Source: an uncultured Acetatifactor sp. (lineage in GTDB: Bacteria > Bacillota > Clostridia > Lachnospirales > Lachnospiraceae). Taken from it: 64,000 bases of DNA. The stretch is taken from contig CAKRYI010000004.1 of the NCBI GenBank assembly GCA_934426825.1, positions 1-64,000 of the forward strand, read 5' to 3'. The notes beneath the pieces were generated by a model. The model had not been told where the DNA came from and did no database searches. It saw nothing but the letters and a program-made list of their open reading frames with translations. This document shows positions 18,410 to 27,824 of this stretch, piece by piece (positions within the stretch are counted from its first letter, which is position 1; each line of letters begins with the position of its first letter). The position numbers were made by a program, and so were the translations under genes.

Positions 18410-18492
18410 AGATAGTTGATGAACTCACTATCTCCCCCCCTCATAAGAAAATAGTAAAAGCGCCCCGGTTCGTCCGAGGCGCTTTTACGTTG
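18410..18492 (+). ncRNA. Putative small RNA, copy 2 (C-rich loop, hairpin plus terminator)
   Basis: Second unit of the tandem pair. The 5' hairpin and C-rich segment (18411-18450) match copy 1 apart from one extra C. A different 11-bp terminator stem follows (GTAAAAGCGCC 18454-18464 / GGCGCTTTTAC 18478-18488). Upstream, ACACATTT and TATGTAT line up with ACACATTT and TATATAT of copy 1, so the promoter was duplicated with the RNA. The rest of the recJ-murE gap (18143-18656) contains nothing else recognisable. Confidence 0.55.
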
Positions 18493-18656
18493 CATTGAAA
18501 TATCAAAGCCTTCATACCGAAACTTAAGCGCCAAAACAACAGCGTCATAACACAAGCGCAACTCAAGGAATTTAGGGGTGGTGCAATCTCATAAAATAGA
18601 GTAAAATAGAAGAAGTATGTAAACGCAAAGACGGCAGAAAGGCACGGTGGGGCAAA

Positions 18657-20150
18657 ATGGAAATCACAAGCAGGAAATTAGCGGATTTATTGGATAAATT
18701 GGAATATGAGTGTGTAAGGGGTACTTTGGAAAAGGAAGTCGGGGCAGTGATTTATGATTCCCGCAAGGTGGCACCGGGGTGTCTGTTTATCTGCATTTCG
18801 GGGGCAAACTTTGACGGACATGAATTTGCGGCGCAGGCGGTGGAAAAGGGCGCAGACGTTTTGGTAGTGGAAAAGGACGTGGAACTGCCGAAAGAGGCGG
18901 ATGTCACGGTCATAAAGGTGGAAAATACTCGTTACGCCATGGCGTTTATCTCCGCAGCATGGTTCGGTCATCCGGCGGAGAAACTGAAGGTCATCGGAAT
19001 CACCGGAACAAAGGGAAAAACCACGACCACCTATCTGGTAAAATCCATTCTGGAAAATGCAGGCTATAAGGTGGGATTAGTGGGAACCATTGAGGTTATC
19101 ATCGGGGATGAACATATTCATGCGCAGAACACCACACCGGAATCCTATCTTTTGCAGGAATATTTTGCAAAGATGGTTGAGGCGGGACTGGACACGGTGG
19201 TGATGGAGGTTTCGTCGCAGGCGCTGATGTTACACAGAACGCAGGGTTTTGTGTTTGATTACGGTATTTTCACTAACCTTGAGCCGGACCATATCGGACC
19301 GAACGAGCACGCAAGTTTTGAAGAATATATGGCATGCAAGGGTCTGCTGTTCAAGCAATGCAGAATCGGCATTGTGAACGGGGACGACAGTCATACCAAA
19401 AAGGTTGTGGAGGGTCATACCTGCAAACTGGAAAATTACGGATTGGGAAAAGAGTGCGAGCTGCGCGCGGAGAATCTGAAACTGGTACATAAACCGGGAG
19501 AACTGGGTGTCTGCTTCCATGTGGCAGGGTTAATGAACTTTGACGTGGAGGTTCCCACACCGGGCAGATTCAGCGTGTATAATGCGCTGGCGGCAATCGC
19601 CATCTGCCGTCATTTTCAGGTGAAAGAGGAAAATATCTGCAAGGCATTGCTGGCAGCACATGTAAAAGGAAGAATCGAGATGGTGAAGGTGTCGGATCAG
19701 TTTACACTGTTAATTGACTACGCGCACAATGCCATGGCACTGGAGAGTCTTTTGACCACGTTAAAAGAATACGAACCCCACCGTCTGGTGTGCCTGTTTG
19801 GCTGCGGAGGAAACCGTTCCAGACAGCGCCGTTTTGAGATGGGCGAGGTGAGCGGAAAGCTGGCGGATTTCACCATTATCACCTCAGATAATCCCCGGTT
19901 TGAGGAGCCGCAGGCAATTATAGAGGACATCAAGACCGGCATGGCGAAAACAGACGGAAAATATGTGGAAATCTGTGACCGCAAGGAGGCAATCGCCTAT
20001 GCCATCGACCACGGCGAGCCGGGGGATATTATTGTGCTGGCAGGAAAAGGCCACGAGGATTATCAGGAGATTAAGGGCGTAAAATATCCGATGGACGAGA
20101 GGGATTTGATTCGGGATATTATGAAGACACGCCGGAAAACAGAGGAATAA
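18657..20150 (+). CDS. murE: UDP-N-acetylmuramoyl-tripeptide synthetase MurE (meso-DAP adding)
   Basis: This 497-residue Mur ligase adds the third stem-peptide residue to UDP-MurNAc-L-Ala-D-Glu in the cytoplasm. The ATP loop is GITGTKGKTTTTYL; the central and C-terminal Mur domains are complete. The substrate-selecting motif DNPRFEEP is the meso-diaminopimelate form, so the wall is DAP-type. It heads a tight operon; priA starts 3 bases after its stop. GGTGGGG precedes the ATG. Confidence 0.95.
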   Translation: MEITSRKLADLLDKLEYECVRGTLEKEVGAVIYDSRKVAPGCLFICISGANFDGHEFAAQAVEKGADVLVVEKDVELPKEADVTVIKVENTRYAMAFISAAWFGHPAEKLKVIGITGTKGKTTTTYLVKSILENAGYKVGLVGTIEVIIGDEHIHAQNTTPESYLLQEYFAKMVEAGLDTVVMEVSSQALMLHRTQGFVFDYGIFTNLEPDHIGPNEHASFEEYMACKGLLFKQCRIGIVNGDDSHTKKVVEGHTCKLENYGLGKECELRAENLKLVHKPGELGVCFHVAGLMNFDVEVPTPGRFSVYNALAAIAICRHFQVKEENICKALLAAHVKGRIEMVKVSDQFTLLIDYAHNAMALESLLTTLKEYEPHRLVCLFGCGGNRSRQRRFEMGEVSGKLADFTIITSDNPRFEEPQAIIEDIKTGMAKTDGKYVEICDRKEAIAYAIDHGEPGDIIVLAGKGHEDYQEIKGVKYPMDERDLIRDIMKTRRKTEE

Positions 20151-20153
20151 CAC

Positions 20154-22376
20154 TTGAAGGAACGATATGCGGACATTATTGTGGATATTTCCCACGAAAA
20201 ACTGGATAAACCCTTTCAGTACCGGATTCCGGATTCCCTCCGGGACGTGCTGGAGGTGGGAATGTGCGTCAGAATTCCTTTCGGCAATGGCAATAAAATC
20301 ATAAAAGGTTATGTGATACAGATAAGCGAGCAGTGCAATTTTGACCCGGCGAGAATCAAGGATATAGCGGGAATCGTGGAAAAAGAGGTTTCCGTGGAGG
20401 ACAGAATGATTGCGCTGGCGGCATGGATTCGCAAAAATTACGGCTCCACCATGATACAGGCGCTGAAAACAGTGCTTCCGGCGAAACAGTCCGTGAAAAA
20501 GTTGGAACACAGGCGGCTTAAGCGGCTGATGAACCGGGAGGAACTGACAGCCCTTATGGGGGAATGTGAAAGAAAGCACCAGACCGCAAAGGCAAGGCTT
20601 TTAAAAGAGCTTATCGGTCAGGAGGAGATTCCGAGGGAGTGGGTTACGGGCAAACTTGGTATTTCCGCAGCTACGATTCGCAGTCTGATTCAGGCGGGAG
20701 CGCTTTCAGAGGTCAGTCAGGACAGTTACCGTAATCCGGTGAAATTAAGCGCCACAGAGGAGCACAGAAATGCGCTGAGCGAAGAACAGCGCCGTATTGT
20801 GGAGGAAGTCATAAAAGATTACGATGCCGGGAAACGGGAAACTTACCTGATTCACGGCATTACCGGAAGCGGCAAGACGGAAGTTTATATGCAGCTTGTG
20901 GAGGAGATATTAAGAAGGGGAAAACAGGGCATTATCCTGATCCCGGAAATTGCGCTGACTTATCAGACACTGCTCCGATTTTACAAAAGATTCGGCGACA
21001 GGGTGAGCGTCATGAATTCCACCCTTTCTCCGGGAGAAAAATATGACCAGTGCGAGAGAGCCAAGAGAGGGGAAATTGACGTCATTATCGGACCGAGGTC
21101 GGCTCTTTTTACCCCGTTTCCCAATCTGGGACTGATTATTATTGACGAGGAACATGAGGGAAGCTACAAGAGCGAGCAGACCCCCAAGTACCATGCAAGG
21201 GAGACGGCGGAAGAGGTAGCAAGGTTGTGTGGCGCCAGCGTGGTGTTAGGGTCGGCAACCCCCTCTTTAGAGGCATATTATCGCGCCAGCGAGGGAGATT
21301 ACCGCCTGTTTACCCTGAAAGAGAGGCTTACCGGCGGAGAACTGCCAACGGTGTATACCGTGGATTTGCGGCAGGAGCTCAAGGAGGGAAACCGCTCTAT
21401 TTTCAGCCGGAAGCTGCAGGAACTGTTGTCGGACAGACTGCAAAAGGGAGAGCAGAGCATGCTCTTTTTAAACCGCAGAGGGTATGCGGGATTTATCTCC
21501 TGCAGGGCATGCGGGCAGGTGATGAAATGTCCTCACTGCGATGTGTCGTTGTCCGAACACAAAAACGGCATGCTTGTGTGCCATTACTGCGGGTATGCGG
21601 AGCCGAAGCCGAAGGTGTGCCCGAAATGCGGTTCCCGGTATATCAGCGGATTTAAGGCGGGTACACAGCAGATAGAGGAAAAGCTGAAAGAGCTTTTTCC
21701 GGGGGTGCGCACCCTGCGGATGGATGCGGATACGACGAAAACAAAGGACAGCTATGAGCAGATTTTATCCCGGTTTGCCAACGAAGAGGCGGATGTGCTG
21801 ATTGGAACGCAGATGATTGTGAAAGGGCATGATTTCCCCAAGGTGACGCTGGTGGGAGTGCTGGCGGCAGATTTGTCTTTAGGCGTGGGAGATTACCGCG
21901 CCGGAGAGCGGACATTCCAGCTTCTCACTCAGGCAGTGGGCAGAGCCGGGAGAGGAAGCCTCCCCGGTGAGGCGGTGATTCAGACCTATCAGCCGGAGCA
22001 TTATGCGGTGGTACATGCAGCAGAGCAGGATTACGAGGGCTTTTATGAGGAGGAAATTCTGTACCGGGAAATGGGAGATTATCCTCCAGTGGCACATATG
22101 CTGGCAGTACAGATTTTTTCCCGTGAGGAAAATGACGCAAAACAGCTTGCAGAGAGACTGGCAGAGGTGGTAAAGTCTATGGGGGCGCATGTAATAGGTC
22201 CCGCACCGGCGACAATCGGGAGAATTAATGATATTTTTAGATTTGTTTTCTATGTGAAAGACCCAAAATATGATAAACTGGTACAGACAAAGGACATAAT
22301 GGAAGAAAAGCTGAAGCTGTGGCAGCCTAAGCGCGAATCGGTGCAGTTTGATTTTGACCCGGTAAACATTATGTAA
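20154..22376 (+). CDS. priA: Primosomal replication restart helicase PriA
   Basis: A 740-residue superfamily 2 helicase that reloads the replisome at stalled forks. N-terminal 3'-DNA-binding and winged-helix regions precede Walker A GITGSGKTEVY (near 238) and the DEEH box. Eight zinc-binding cysteines are arranged as C-x2-C-x5-C-x2-C and C-x2-C-x8-C-x2-C (CRACGQVMKCPHC, CHYCG, CPKCG). The start is TTG: no ATG is available in the frame, GAGGAA sits 7 bases upstream and the encoded MKERYADIIVD fits family N-termini. Confidence 0.94.
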   Translation: MKERYADIIVDISHEKLDKPFQYRIPDSLRDVLEVGMCVRIPFGNGNKIIKGYVIQISEQCNFDPARIKDIAGIVEKEVSVEDRMIALAAWIRKNYGSTMIQALKTVLPAKQSVKKLEHRRLKRLMNREELTALMGECERKHQTAKARLLKELIGQEEIPREWVTGKLGISAATIRSLIQAGALSEVSQDSYRNPVKLSATEEHRNALSEEQRRIVEEVIKDYDAGKRETYLIHGITGSGKTEVYMQLVEEILRRGKQGIILIPEIALTYQTLLRFYKRFGDRVSVMNSTLSPGEKYDQCERAKRGEIDVIIGPRSALFTPFPNLGLIIIDEEHEGSYKSEQTPKYHARETAEEVARLCGASVVLGSATPSLEAYYRASEGDYRLFTLKERLTGGELPTVYTVDLRQELKEGNRSIFSRKLQELLSDRLQKGEQSMLFLNRRGYAGFISCRACGQVMKCPHCDVSLSEHKNGMLVCHYCGYAEPKPKVCPKCGSRYISGFKAGTQQIEEKLKELFPGVRTLRMDADTTKTKDSYEQILSRFANEEADVLIGTQMIVKGHDFPKVTLVGVLAADLSLGVGDYRAGERTFQLLTQAVGRAGRGSLPGEAVIQTYQPEHYAVVHAAEQDYEGFYEEEILYREMGDYPPVAHMLAVQIFSREENDAKQLAERLAEVVKSMGAHVIGPAPATIGRINDIFRFVFYVKDPKYDKLVQTKDIMEEKLKLWQPKRESVQFDFDPVNIM

Positions 22377-22400
22377 GAACGGAAAGGAACGGTAATAAAA

Positions 22401-22889
22401 ATGGCAATTCGCAATATCAGAGAATACGGAGACGAGGTACTTACCAAAAAATGTAAAGAGGTAACGGAAATGACACCCCGCTTAAAGGATTTGGTGGGAG
22501 ATATGTTGGAAACCATGTATGAGGCAGGCGGTGTGGGACTTGCCGCGCCACAGGTTGGTATCTTAAAAAGAATCGTGGTTATCGATGTGACCGGAGATGA
22601 CCCGCATATTCTGATTAATCCAAGAATCGTGGAATCCAGCGGAGAACAGACAGGCACGGAAGGCTGTCTGAGCGTGCCCGGCAAATACGGAATCGTCACA
22701 AGACCCAACTATGTGAAGGCAGTGGCATTAGATATCGATATGAAGCCTATCGAGCTGGAAGGAACGGAATTCCTTGCACGGGCAATCTGCCACGAGTTGG
22801 ATCATTTGGACGGACATCTCTACGTGGAAAAGGCAGAGGGACCTTTGCAGGATGCCGTGTATGAGGAAGAAGAGGAAGAGGAACGATGA
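22401..22889 (+). CDS. def: Peptide deformylase
   Basis: A 162-residue metalloenzyme that removes the formyl group from nascent N-formyl-Met peptides. The three motifs are intact: GVGLAAPQVG, EGCLSVPG and HELDHLDG (HExxH). The C-terminus ends in a run of acidic residues. It overlaps fmt by 4 bases (ATGA), pairing formylation and deformylation functions in one unit. Confidence 0.96.
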   Translation: MAIRNIREYGDEVLTKKCKEVTEMTPRLKDLVGDMLETMYEAGGVGLAAPQVGILKRIVVIDVTGDDPHILINPRIVESSGEQTGTEGCLSVPGKYGIVTRPNYVKAVALDIDMKPIELEGTEFLARAICHELDHLDGHLYVEKAEGPLQDAVYEEEEEEER

Positions 22890-23824
22890 AGATAGTTTTT
22901 ATGGGAACCCCTGATTTTGCGGCAGGGGCGCTGCAGGCACTGATTGCGGCGGGACATGAGATTACGGCGGTGGTGACACAGCCGGATAAACCGAAAGGAA
23001 GAAGCAAGGAACTGCAGTTTCCGCCGGTGAAGGAATGTGCCATAAAGCATGGAATTCCTGTGTTTCAGCCGGTAAAAATCAAGACGCCGGAGGCGGTGGC
23101 ACAGCTTAAGACTTACGAGGCGGACATTTATGTGGTGGCGGCTTTCGGACAGATTTTATCACAGGAGATTCTGGATATTCCGGAGTACGGATGCCTGAAT
23201 ATCCATGCGTCCCTGCTTCCTAAATACAGAGGCGCGTCCCCCATACAGCATGTCATTATTGACGGGGAAAAAGAAACCGGCATTACCATTATGCAGATGG
23301 ATGCGGGACTGGATACCGGTGATATGCTGTATCAGAAAAAAGTGGCTATTTCCCCGGAGGACACCTTTGAAACCCTGCACGACAAGCTGATGGTGCTGGG
23401 CGGAGAGGCCATTGTGGAGGCTTTGCCGTTACTGGTGGCAGGAAAGCTCACGCCGCAGAAGCAAAAAGATGAGGAGAGCTGTTATGCCTCCCTGATTCGC
23501 AAGGAAATGGGAATCATAGATTTTGAAAAGAGTGCCGCAGAAGCAGACCGGCTGATTCGTGGTATGAATCCATGGCCCAGTGCCTATACTTTTTACAGAG
23601 GCAAGCAGTTAAAAATCTGGAAAGCTGTCCCTGTACCGAATGAAGAGGGCGAAAAAGCGAACCCCGGATGTGTGCTTAAGCTGGCAAAGGATTCTTTTGA
23701 TGTGGCATGCGCAGACGGTGCCATTCGGATTTTGGAATTGCAGCTTGAGGGGAAAAAACGCATGAGCACCCATGATTTTCTGCTTGGTGTAAAGCCTGAG
23801 ATTGGTGAAAAACTGGGCAGATAA
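22886..23824 (+). CDS. fmt: Methionyl-tRNA formyltransferase
   Basis: A 312-residue enzyme that formylates Met-tRNAi using 10-formyl-tetrahydrofolate. The catalytic region has NIHASLLPKYRGASPIQ with the conserved SLLPKYRG loop, and the MDAGLDTGDM segment; a C-terminal OB-like domain begins near residue 210. Translationally coupled to def. Confidence 0.96.
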   Translation: MKIVFMGTPDFAAGALQALIAAGHEITAVVTQPDKPKGRSKELQFPPVKECAIKHGIPVFQPVKIKTPEAVAQLKTYEADIYVVAAFGQILSQEILDIPEYGCLNIHASLLPKYRGASPIQHVIIDGEKETGITIMQMDAGLDTGDMLYQKKVAISPEDTFETLHDKLMVLGGEAIVEALPLLVAGKLTPQKQKDEESCYASLIRKEMGIIDFEKSAAEADRLIRGMNPWPSAYTFYRGKQLKIWKAVPVPNEEGEKANPGCVLKLAKDSFDVACADGAIRILELQLEGKKRMSTHDFLLGVKPEIGEKLGR

Positions 23825-23883
23825 CGGGTAAAAGGCAACTGACGGATTTTTGCGCAGCAGGCAGCTGCAGAAAAGAGGTATAT

Positions 23884-24603
23884 ATGGGTTATTACGGATA
23901 TGGTTACGGAATGTATTTTGACCCTACCTATGTGCTGGTGATTATCGGAATGATTCTGTGTCTGGGCGCCAGCGCACTGGTGAACAGCACGATGAGAAAG
24001 TACAGCAGAGTGAGAAACATGAGCGGGCTTACCGGAGCGGAGGCTGCCAGACGGATTCTCAATAATGAAGGATTATATAATGTACAGATAGAGTGTCTGC
24101 AAAAGGACAGCGGAGACCATTATGACCCCAGAACCAACACGGTACGTCTTTCTTACGGAAATTATAATTCCGCTTCCGTCACGGCGGTAGGCGTGGCGGC
24201 ACATGAGTGTGGACATGCCATTCAGCATGCAAAGGGATATGCTCCCCTGTCCATCCGTTCCGCACTGGTGCCGGTGGTAAATATCGGAAGCCAGCTTGGC
24301 GTTCCACTGATTTTATTGGGTGTTCTTTTAAGCTGGAATCAGGTGCTGATTCAGATTGGTATCTGGGCATTTGCATTATCCGTGCTGTTTCAGTTAGTGA
24401 CACTGCCGGTGGAATTCAATGCGTCCAGAAGGGCAGTGGCAAAGGTGGAGCAATACGGGCTTTTAACCTCGGAGGAAAATAAGGGGTGTAAAAAGGTATT
24501 GACGGCGGCTGCACTTACCTATGTGGCAGCGGCGGCTTCCGCAATTCTGCAGCTTCTGCGGCTGGTTCTTTTGTTTGGAAATAATCGCAGGAGGCGTGAT
24601 TAA
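23884..24603 (+). CDS. Membrane zinc metallopeptidase, YugP family
   Basis: A 239-residue membrane protein of the neutral zinc metallopeptidase family. A Tyr/Gly-rich N-terminus precedes the first span; the HExxH-like motif reads AAHECGHAIQH near residue 110, and at least two more spans follow. Members are common between fmt and rsmB in Clostridia; the substrate is unknown. AAAGAGG precedes the ATG. Confidence 0.88.
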   Translation: MGYYGYGYGMYFDPTYVLVIIGMILCLGASALVNSTMRKYSRVRNMSGLTGAEAARRILNNEGLYNVQIECLQKDSGDHYDPRTNTVRLSYGNYNSASVTAVGVAAHECGHAIQHAKGYAPLSIRSALVPVVNIGSQLGVPLILLGVLLSWNQVLIQIGIWAFALSVLFQLVTLPVEFNASRRAVAKVEQYGLLTSEENKGCKKVLTAAALTYVAAAASAILQLLRLVLLFGNNRRRRD

Positions 24604-24605
24604 GC

Positions 24606-26003
24606 ATGGAAAACACCAGAGAAATCGTGCTGGACACATTGCTGGTTTTGGAGAGGGGAGAGGAGTTCTCCCACAGACTGTTAAAAGCAGTGCTGGATAA
24701 ATATGACTATTTGGACGGCAGGGATAAGGCGTTTATCAAACGGGTAACGGAAGGGACGTTGGAAAGGCAGCTGGAGCTGGATTACTATCTGGATGCCTTT
24801 TCGTCCGTTCCGGTGAGGAAAATGAAGCCGTTTATTCGCTGCCTCCTTCGCATGAGTGTTTACCAGATACTTTATATGGATTCCGTTCCCGACAGCGCTG
24901 CCTGCAATGAGGCATGTAAACTGGCGGATAAACGGAAGTTCCATAATCTGAAAGGATTTGTAAACGGCGTACTGCGTAAAATCGCCAAAAACAAAGCAGA
25001 ACTTCCCATGCCGGATAAGGAGAAAGATTTCAGTGGGTATCTGAGCGTTAAATATTCCATGCCCCTCTGGCTGACACAGCGGTTTTTAGAGGAATACGGA
25101 GAAACGGTAACGGTGAAGCTCTTAGAGGGGTTGATGCAGGTTCATCCGGTATCCCTTCGTTTTGATTCGAGACTTTCCGAAGCGGAGAGAGAAACGTATG
25201 TCAGACAAATCCGAAATGCCGGAGGGAAAATCAGCCAAAGCGAATACCTGCCCTATGTGTATACGGTACAGAATACAGAAGGAATCGGTGAACTGCCCGG
25301 CTTTGAGGACGGAGTGTTTACCGTGCAGGACGTAAGCTCTGTGCTTGCGGTGGAAGCGGCAGGAATCGGCAGACAGGATTTTGTCATGGACATCTGCGCG
25401 GCGCCGGGAGGAAAGAGTATTCTTGCGGCGGAAAAGGCAGAATGTGTGCTTTCCAGAGATGTATCCGAAAATAAAGCTGCGTTGATAGAAGAAAACCTGT
25501 CCCGCATGAATGTGGAAAATGCAAAGGTACAGGTGCAGGATGCCACCGTTTTTGACGAAACGTACCGGGAGAAGGCGGACGTGGTGCTTATGGATGTGCC
25601 CTGTTCCGGGCTGGGTATTATTGGGAAAAAGCGGGATATTAAGTATCATGTGACGCCGGAAAGCCTCAAGGAGATTACACAGCTTCAGAGAAGCATTGTG
25701 GAAAACAGCTGGCAGTATGTGAAACCCGGCGGCGTTTTGCTGTACAGTACCTGCACGGTCAATCCGGAAGAAAACGAAAAAATGGTACAGTGGATTGCAG
25801 AGCACCTGCCGTTTGAACCGGAATCCCTTGAAAACTGCATTCCGAAAAATTTATGGAAACAGCGGGAAGAATTAAGACAGTCGGCAAATCAGCAGGCGGT
25901 GCAGAATTTAAGTGACGGGGAAAAGGCGTGCTGTATTCAGCTTTTGCCCGGATATATGCAGGCGGACGGCTTTTTCTTCGCAAAATTCCGCAGAGTGAGG
26001 TAA
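24606..26003 (+). CDS. rsmB: 16S rRNA (cytosine-967-C5)-methyltransferase RsmB
   Basis: A 465-residue SAM-dependent enzyme. An N-terminal NusB-like RNA-binding domain (about 1-140) is fused to a Rossmann methyltransferase. SAM motif I is ICAAPGGKS; the two cysteines of m5C enzymes are in VPCSGLG (near 332) and STCTVNPEEN (near 382). It starts 2 bases after yugP and is followed at once by rlmN. Confidence 0.94.
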   Translation: MENTREIVLDTLLVLERGEEFSHRLLKAVLDKYDYLDGRDKAFIKRVTEGTLERQLELDYYLDAFSSVPVRKMKPFIRCLLRMSVYQILYMDSVPDSAACNEACKLADKRKFHNLKGFVNGVLRKIAKNKAELPMPDKEKDFSGYLSVKYSMPLWLTQRFLEEYGETVTVKLLEGLMQVHPVSLRFDSRLSEAERETYVRQIRNAGGKISQSEYLPYVYTVQNTEGIGELPGFEDGVFTVQDVSSVLAVEAAGIGRQDFVMDICAAPGGKSILAAEKAECVLSRDVSENKAALIEENLSRMNVENAKVQVQDATVFDETYREKADVVLMDVPCSGLGIIGKKRDIKYHVTPESLKEITQLQRSIVENSWQYVKPGGVLLYSTCTVNPEENEKMVQWIAEHLPFEPESLENCIPKNLWKQREELRQSANQQAVQNLSDGEKACCIQLLPGYMQADGFFFAKFRRVR

Positions 26004-26005
26004 CT

Positions 26006-27055
26006 ATGACACAAAAGACAGATATAAAATCACTGCCTCTTTCCGATTTGAAAAAGGAACTGGAGAGCAGGGGAGAAAAAGCATTCCGTGCAAAGCAGAT
26101 GTATGAATGGATGCACAAGAAGCTGGCGCGCAGCTTTGACGAGATGACGAATTTATCCAAGGATTTTCGGGAAAAGTGTAAGGAATGGTATTCCTATACC
26201 GCACTTCAGGCAGTGAGAGTGCAGGAATCCAAGATAGACGGCACCAAAAAATTTCTGTTTGCCCTTGCGGACGGAAACGTGGTGGAAAGTGTATGGATGA
26301 AATACCAGCATGGAAACAGTGTGTGCATTTCCTCACAGGTGGGCTGCCGTATGGGCTGTCGGTTTTGTGCGTCCACATTAGACGGGCTGGAGAGAAATTT
26401 AACGCCCTCCGAAATGCTTGACCAGATTTATGCCATTACCGTGCTGACGGGGGAGAGAGTTTCCAACGTGGTAGTGATGGGAACGGGAGAACCCATGGAT
26501 AATTTTGACAATCTGCTTGTGTTCCTTGAAATGCTGACGGACGAGAACGGTCTGAATATCAGCCAGAGAAATGTGACGGTATCGACCTGCGGCATTGTGC
26601 CGAGAATGAGGCAGCTTGCAGAGAAACATTTACAGATTACACTGGCACTGTCACTGCACGCCACAACGGATGAAAAGAGAAAGAACTTAATGCCGATTGC
26701 AAACCGGTATTCCATAGCGGAACTGATGGATGTATGCCATTATTATTTTGAACAGACAGGCAGACGTATCACTTTTGAGTACAGTCTGGTGGGCGGAGTG
26801 AACGACACGGACGAGGATGCCGCGGAGTTGACGGCACTGGCAAAACCGCTCTGCTGCCATATTAATCTGATTCCTGTGAACCCCATAAAAGAGAGAGATT
26901 ACGTGCAGTCGGACGCAGAGCATATCAGGCGGTTCAAAAATAAACTTGAAAAAAACAGAATAAATGTTACTATTAGAAGGGAAATGGGACGGGACATTGA
27001 CGGAGCTTGCGGTCAGTTGCGCCGTAGATTTAAGGGGGAAGAGGAGCGTGCTTAA
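26006..27055 (+). CDS. rlmN: Dual-specificity 23S rRNA/tRNA adenine-C2 methyltransferase RlmN
   Basis: A 349-residue radical SAM enzyme. The iron-sulfur motif CRMGCRFC holds cysteines 114, 118 and 121; the C-terminal methyl-carrying Cys lies in DGACGQL at residue 335. It methylates A2503 of 23S rRNA and A37 of some tRNAs. ATG 26006 follows the rsmB stop by two bases; the frame is open upstream into rsmB but that region is not needed. The last 8 bases overlap prpC. Confidence 0.94.
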   Translation: MTQKTDIKSLPLSDLKKELESRGEKAFRAKQMYEWMHKKLARSFDEMTNLSKDFREKCKEWYSYTALQAVRVQESKIDGTKKFLFALADGNVVESVWMKYQHGNSVCISSQVGCRMGCRFCASTLDGLERNLTPSEMLDQIYAITVLTGERVSNVVVMGTGEPMDNFDNLLVFLEMLTDENGLNISQRNVTVSTCGIVPRMRQLAEKHLQITLALSLHATTDEKRKNLMPIANRYSIAELMDVCHYYFEQTGRRITFEYSLVGGVNDTDEDAAELTALAKPLCCHINLIPVNPIKERDYVQSDAEHIRRFKNKLEKNRINVTIRREMGRDIDGACGQLRRRFKGEEERA

Positions 27056-27776
27056 GACTTTTTCCATTACAGATATTGGCAGGAAAAGAAAAGTAAATCA
27101 GGATTTCGTTTACACCGAAGAGAATCCCATCGGCAATCTGCCCAATGTTTTTATTGTGGCGGACGGAATGGGAGGCCACAATGCGGGAGACTATGCCTCC
27201 AAGCTGACAGTGGAGACCATGGTGGAAGAGATAGAGAATTCTTTTGAAAAGAATCCGGTTCGCATACTGGGAAAGGCCATTGAAACGGCAAATGAGCGTA
27301 TCCGCAAAAAAGCCGGGGAGAGACCGGAACTGGACGGAATGGGAACCACGGTGGTGGCAGCTACCTGCTTGGGAAAATACCTTCAGGTCGCAAATGTGGG
27401 AGACAGCCGCCTTTATGTGGTAAATAAGGAGATACGTCAGATTACCAGAGACCATTCGCTTGTGGAGGAAATGGTGCGAATGGGAGGACTTGGCAGAGAC
27501 GAGGCGAGAAACCACCCGGACAAAAATATTATTACGAGGGCGGTGGGTGCCAACGATACCGTTGAACCCGACTTTTTCACTGTGGAATTAGAGGAAGGCG
27601 ATATTGTGCTGATGTGTACAGACGGGTTAACCAATATGCTGGAAGATGAGGAAATTCGCATGATTGTAAGCGGAGCGAGAGACCTTGTGGAGAAGGCGCA
27701 GGAGCTGGTGAAGGCTGCCAACGAAAATGGGGGCAGAGATAATATCAGCGTGATTTTGATAGAGCCTCTCGCATAA
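27048..27776 (+). CDS. prpC: PP2C-family protein Ser/Thr phosphatase PrpC (Stp)
   Basis: A 242-residue metal-dependent phosphatase that reverses PrkC phosphorylation. PP2C motifs are present: N-terminal SITDIGRKRKVNQD, VADGMGGHNAG with metal-binding Asp/Gly, DGMGTTVVA, VGDSRLY, CTDGLTNML and GGRDNISVIL. The GTG at 27048 is taken as start because GGGGGAAGAGGAG lies just before it; an open frame to 26964 lies wholly inside rlmN. Followed by its partner kinase. Confidence 0.92.
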   Translation: MLKTFSITDIGRKRKVNQDFVYTEENPIGNLPNVFIVADGMGGHNAGDYASKLTVETMVEEIENSFEKNPVRILGKAIETANERIRKKAGERPELDGMGTTVVAATCLGKYLQVANVGDSRLYVVNKEIRQITRDHSLVEEMVRMGGLGRDEARNHPDKNIITRAVGANDTVEPDFFTVELEEGDIVLMCTDGLTNMLEDEEIRMIVSGARDLVEKAQELVKAANENGGRDNISVILIEPLA

Positions 27777-27824
27777 AATGCTGAGTAGTGTGAATGGTAA
27801 GGCAAGTTAGAATGGAGAAACAGT

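Noticed and set aside
18143..18656. Possible att sites or transposon ends in the repeated block between recJ and murE
   Set aside because: No integrase or transposase nearby, and the repeats are direct, with promoter-like and terminator-like parts, which fits duplicated small RNA genes better.
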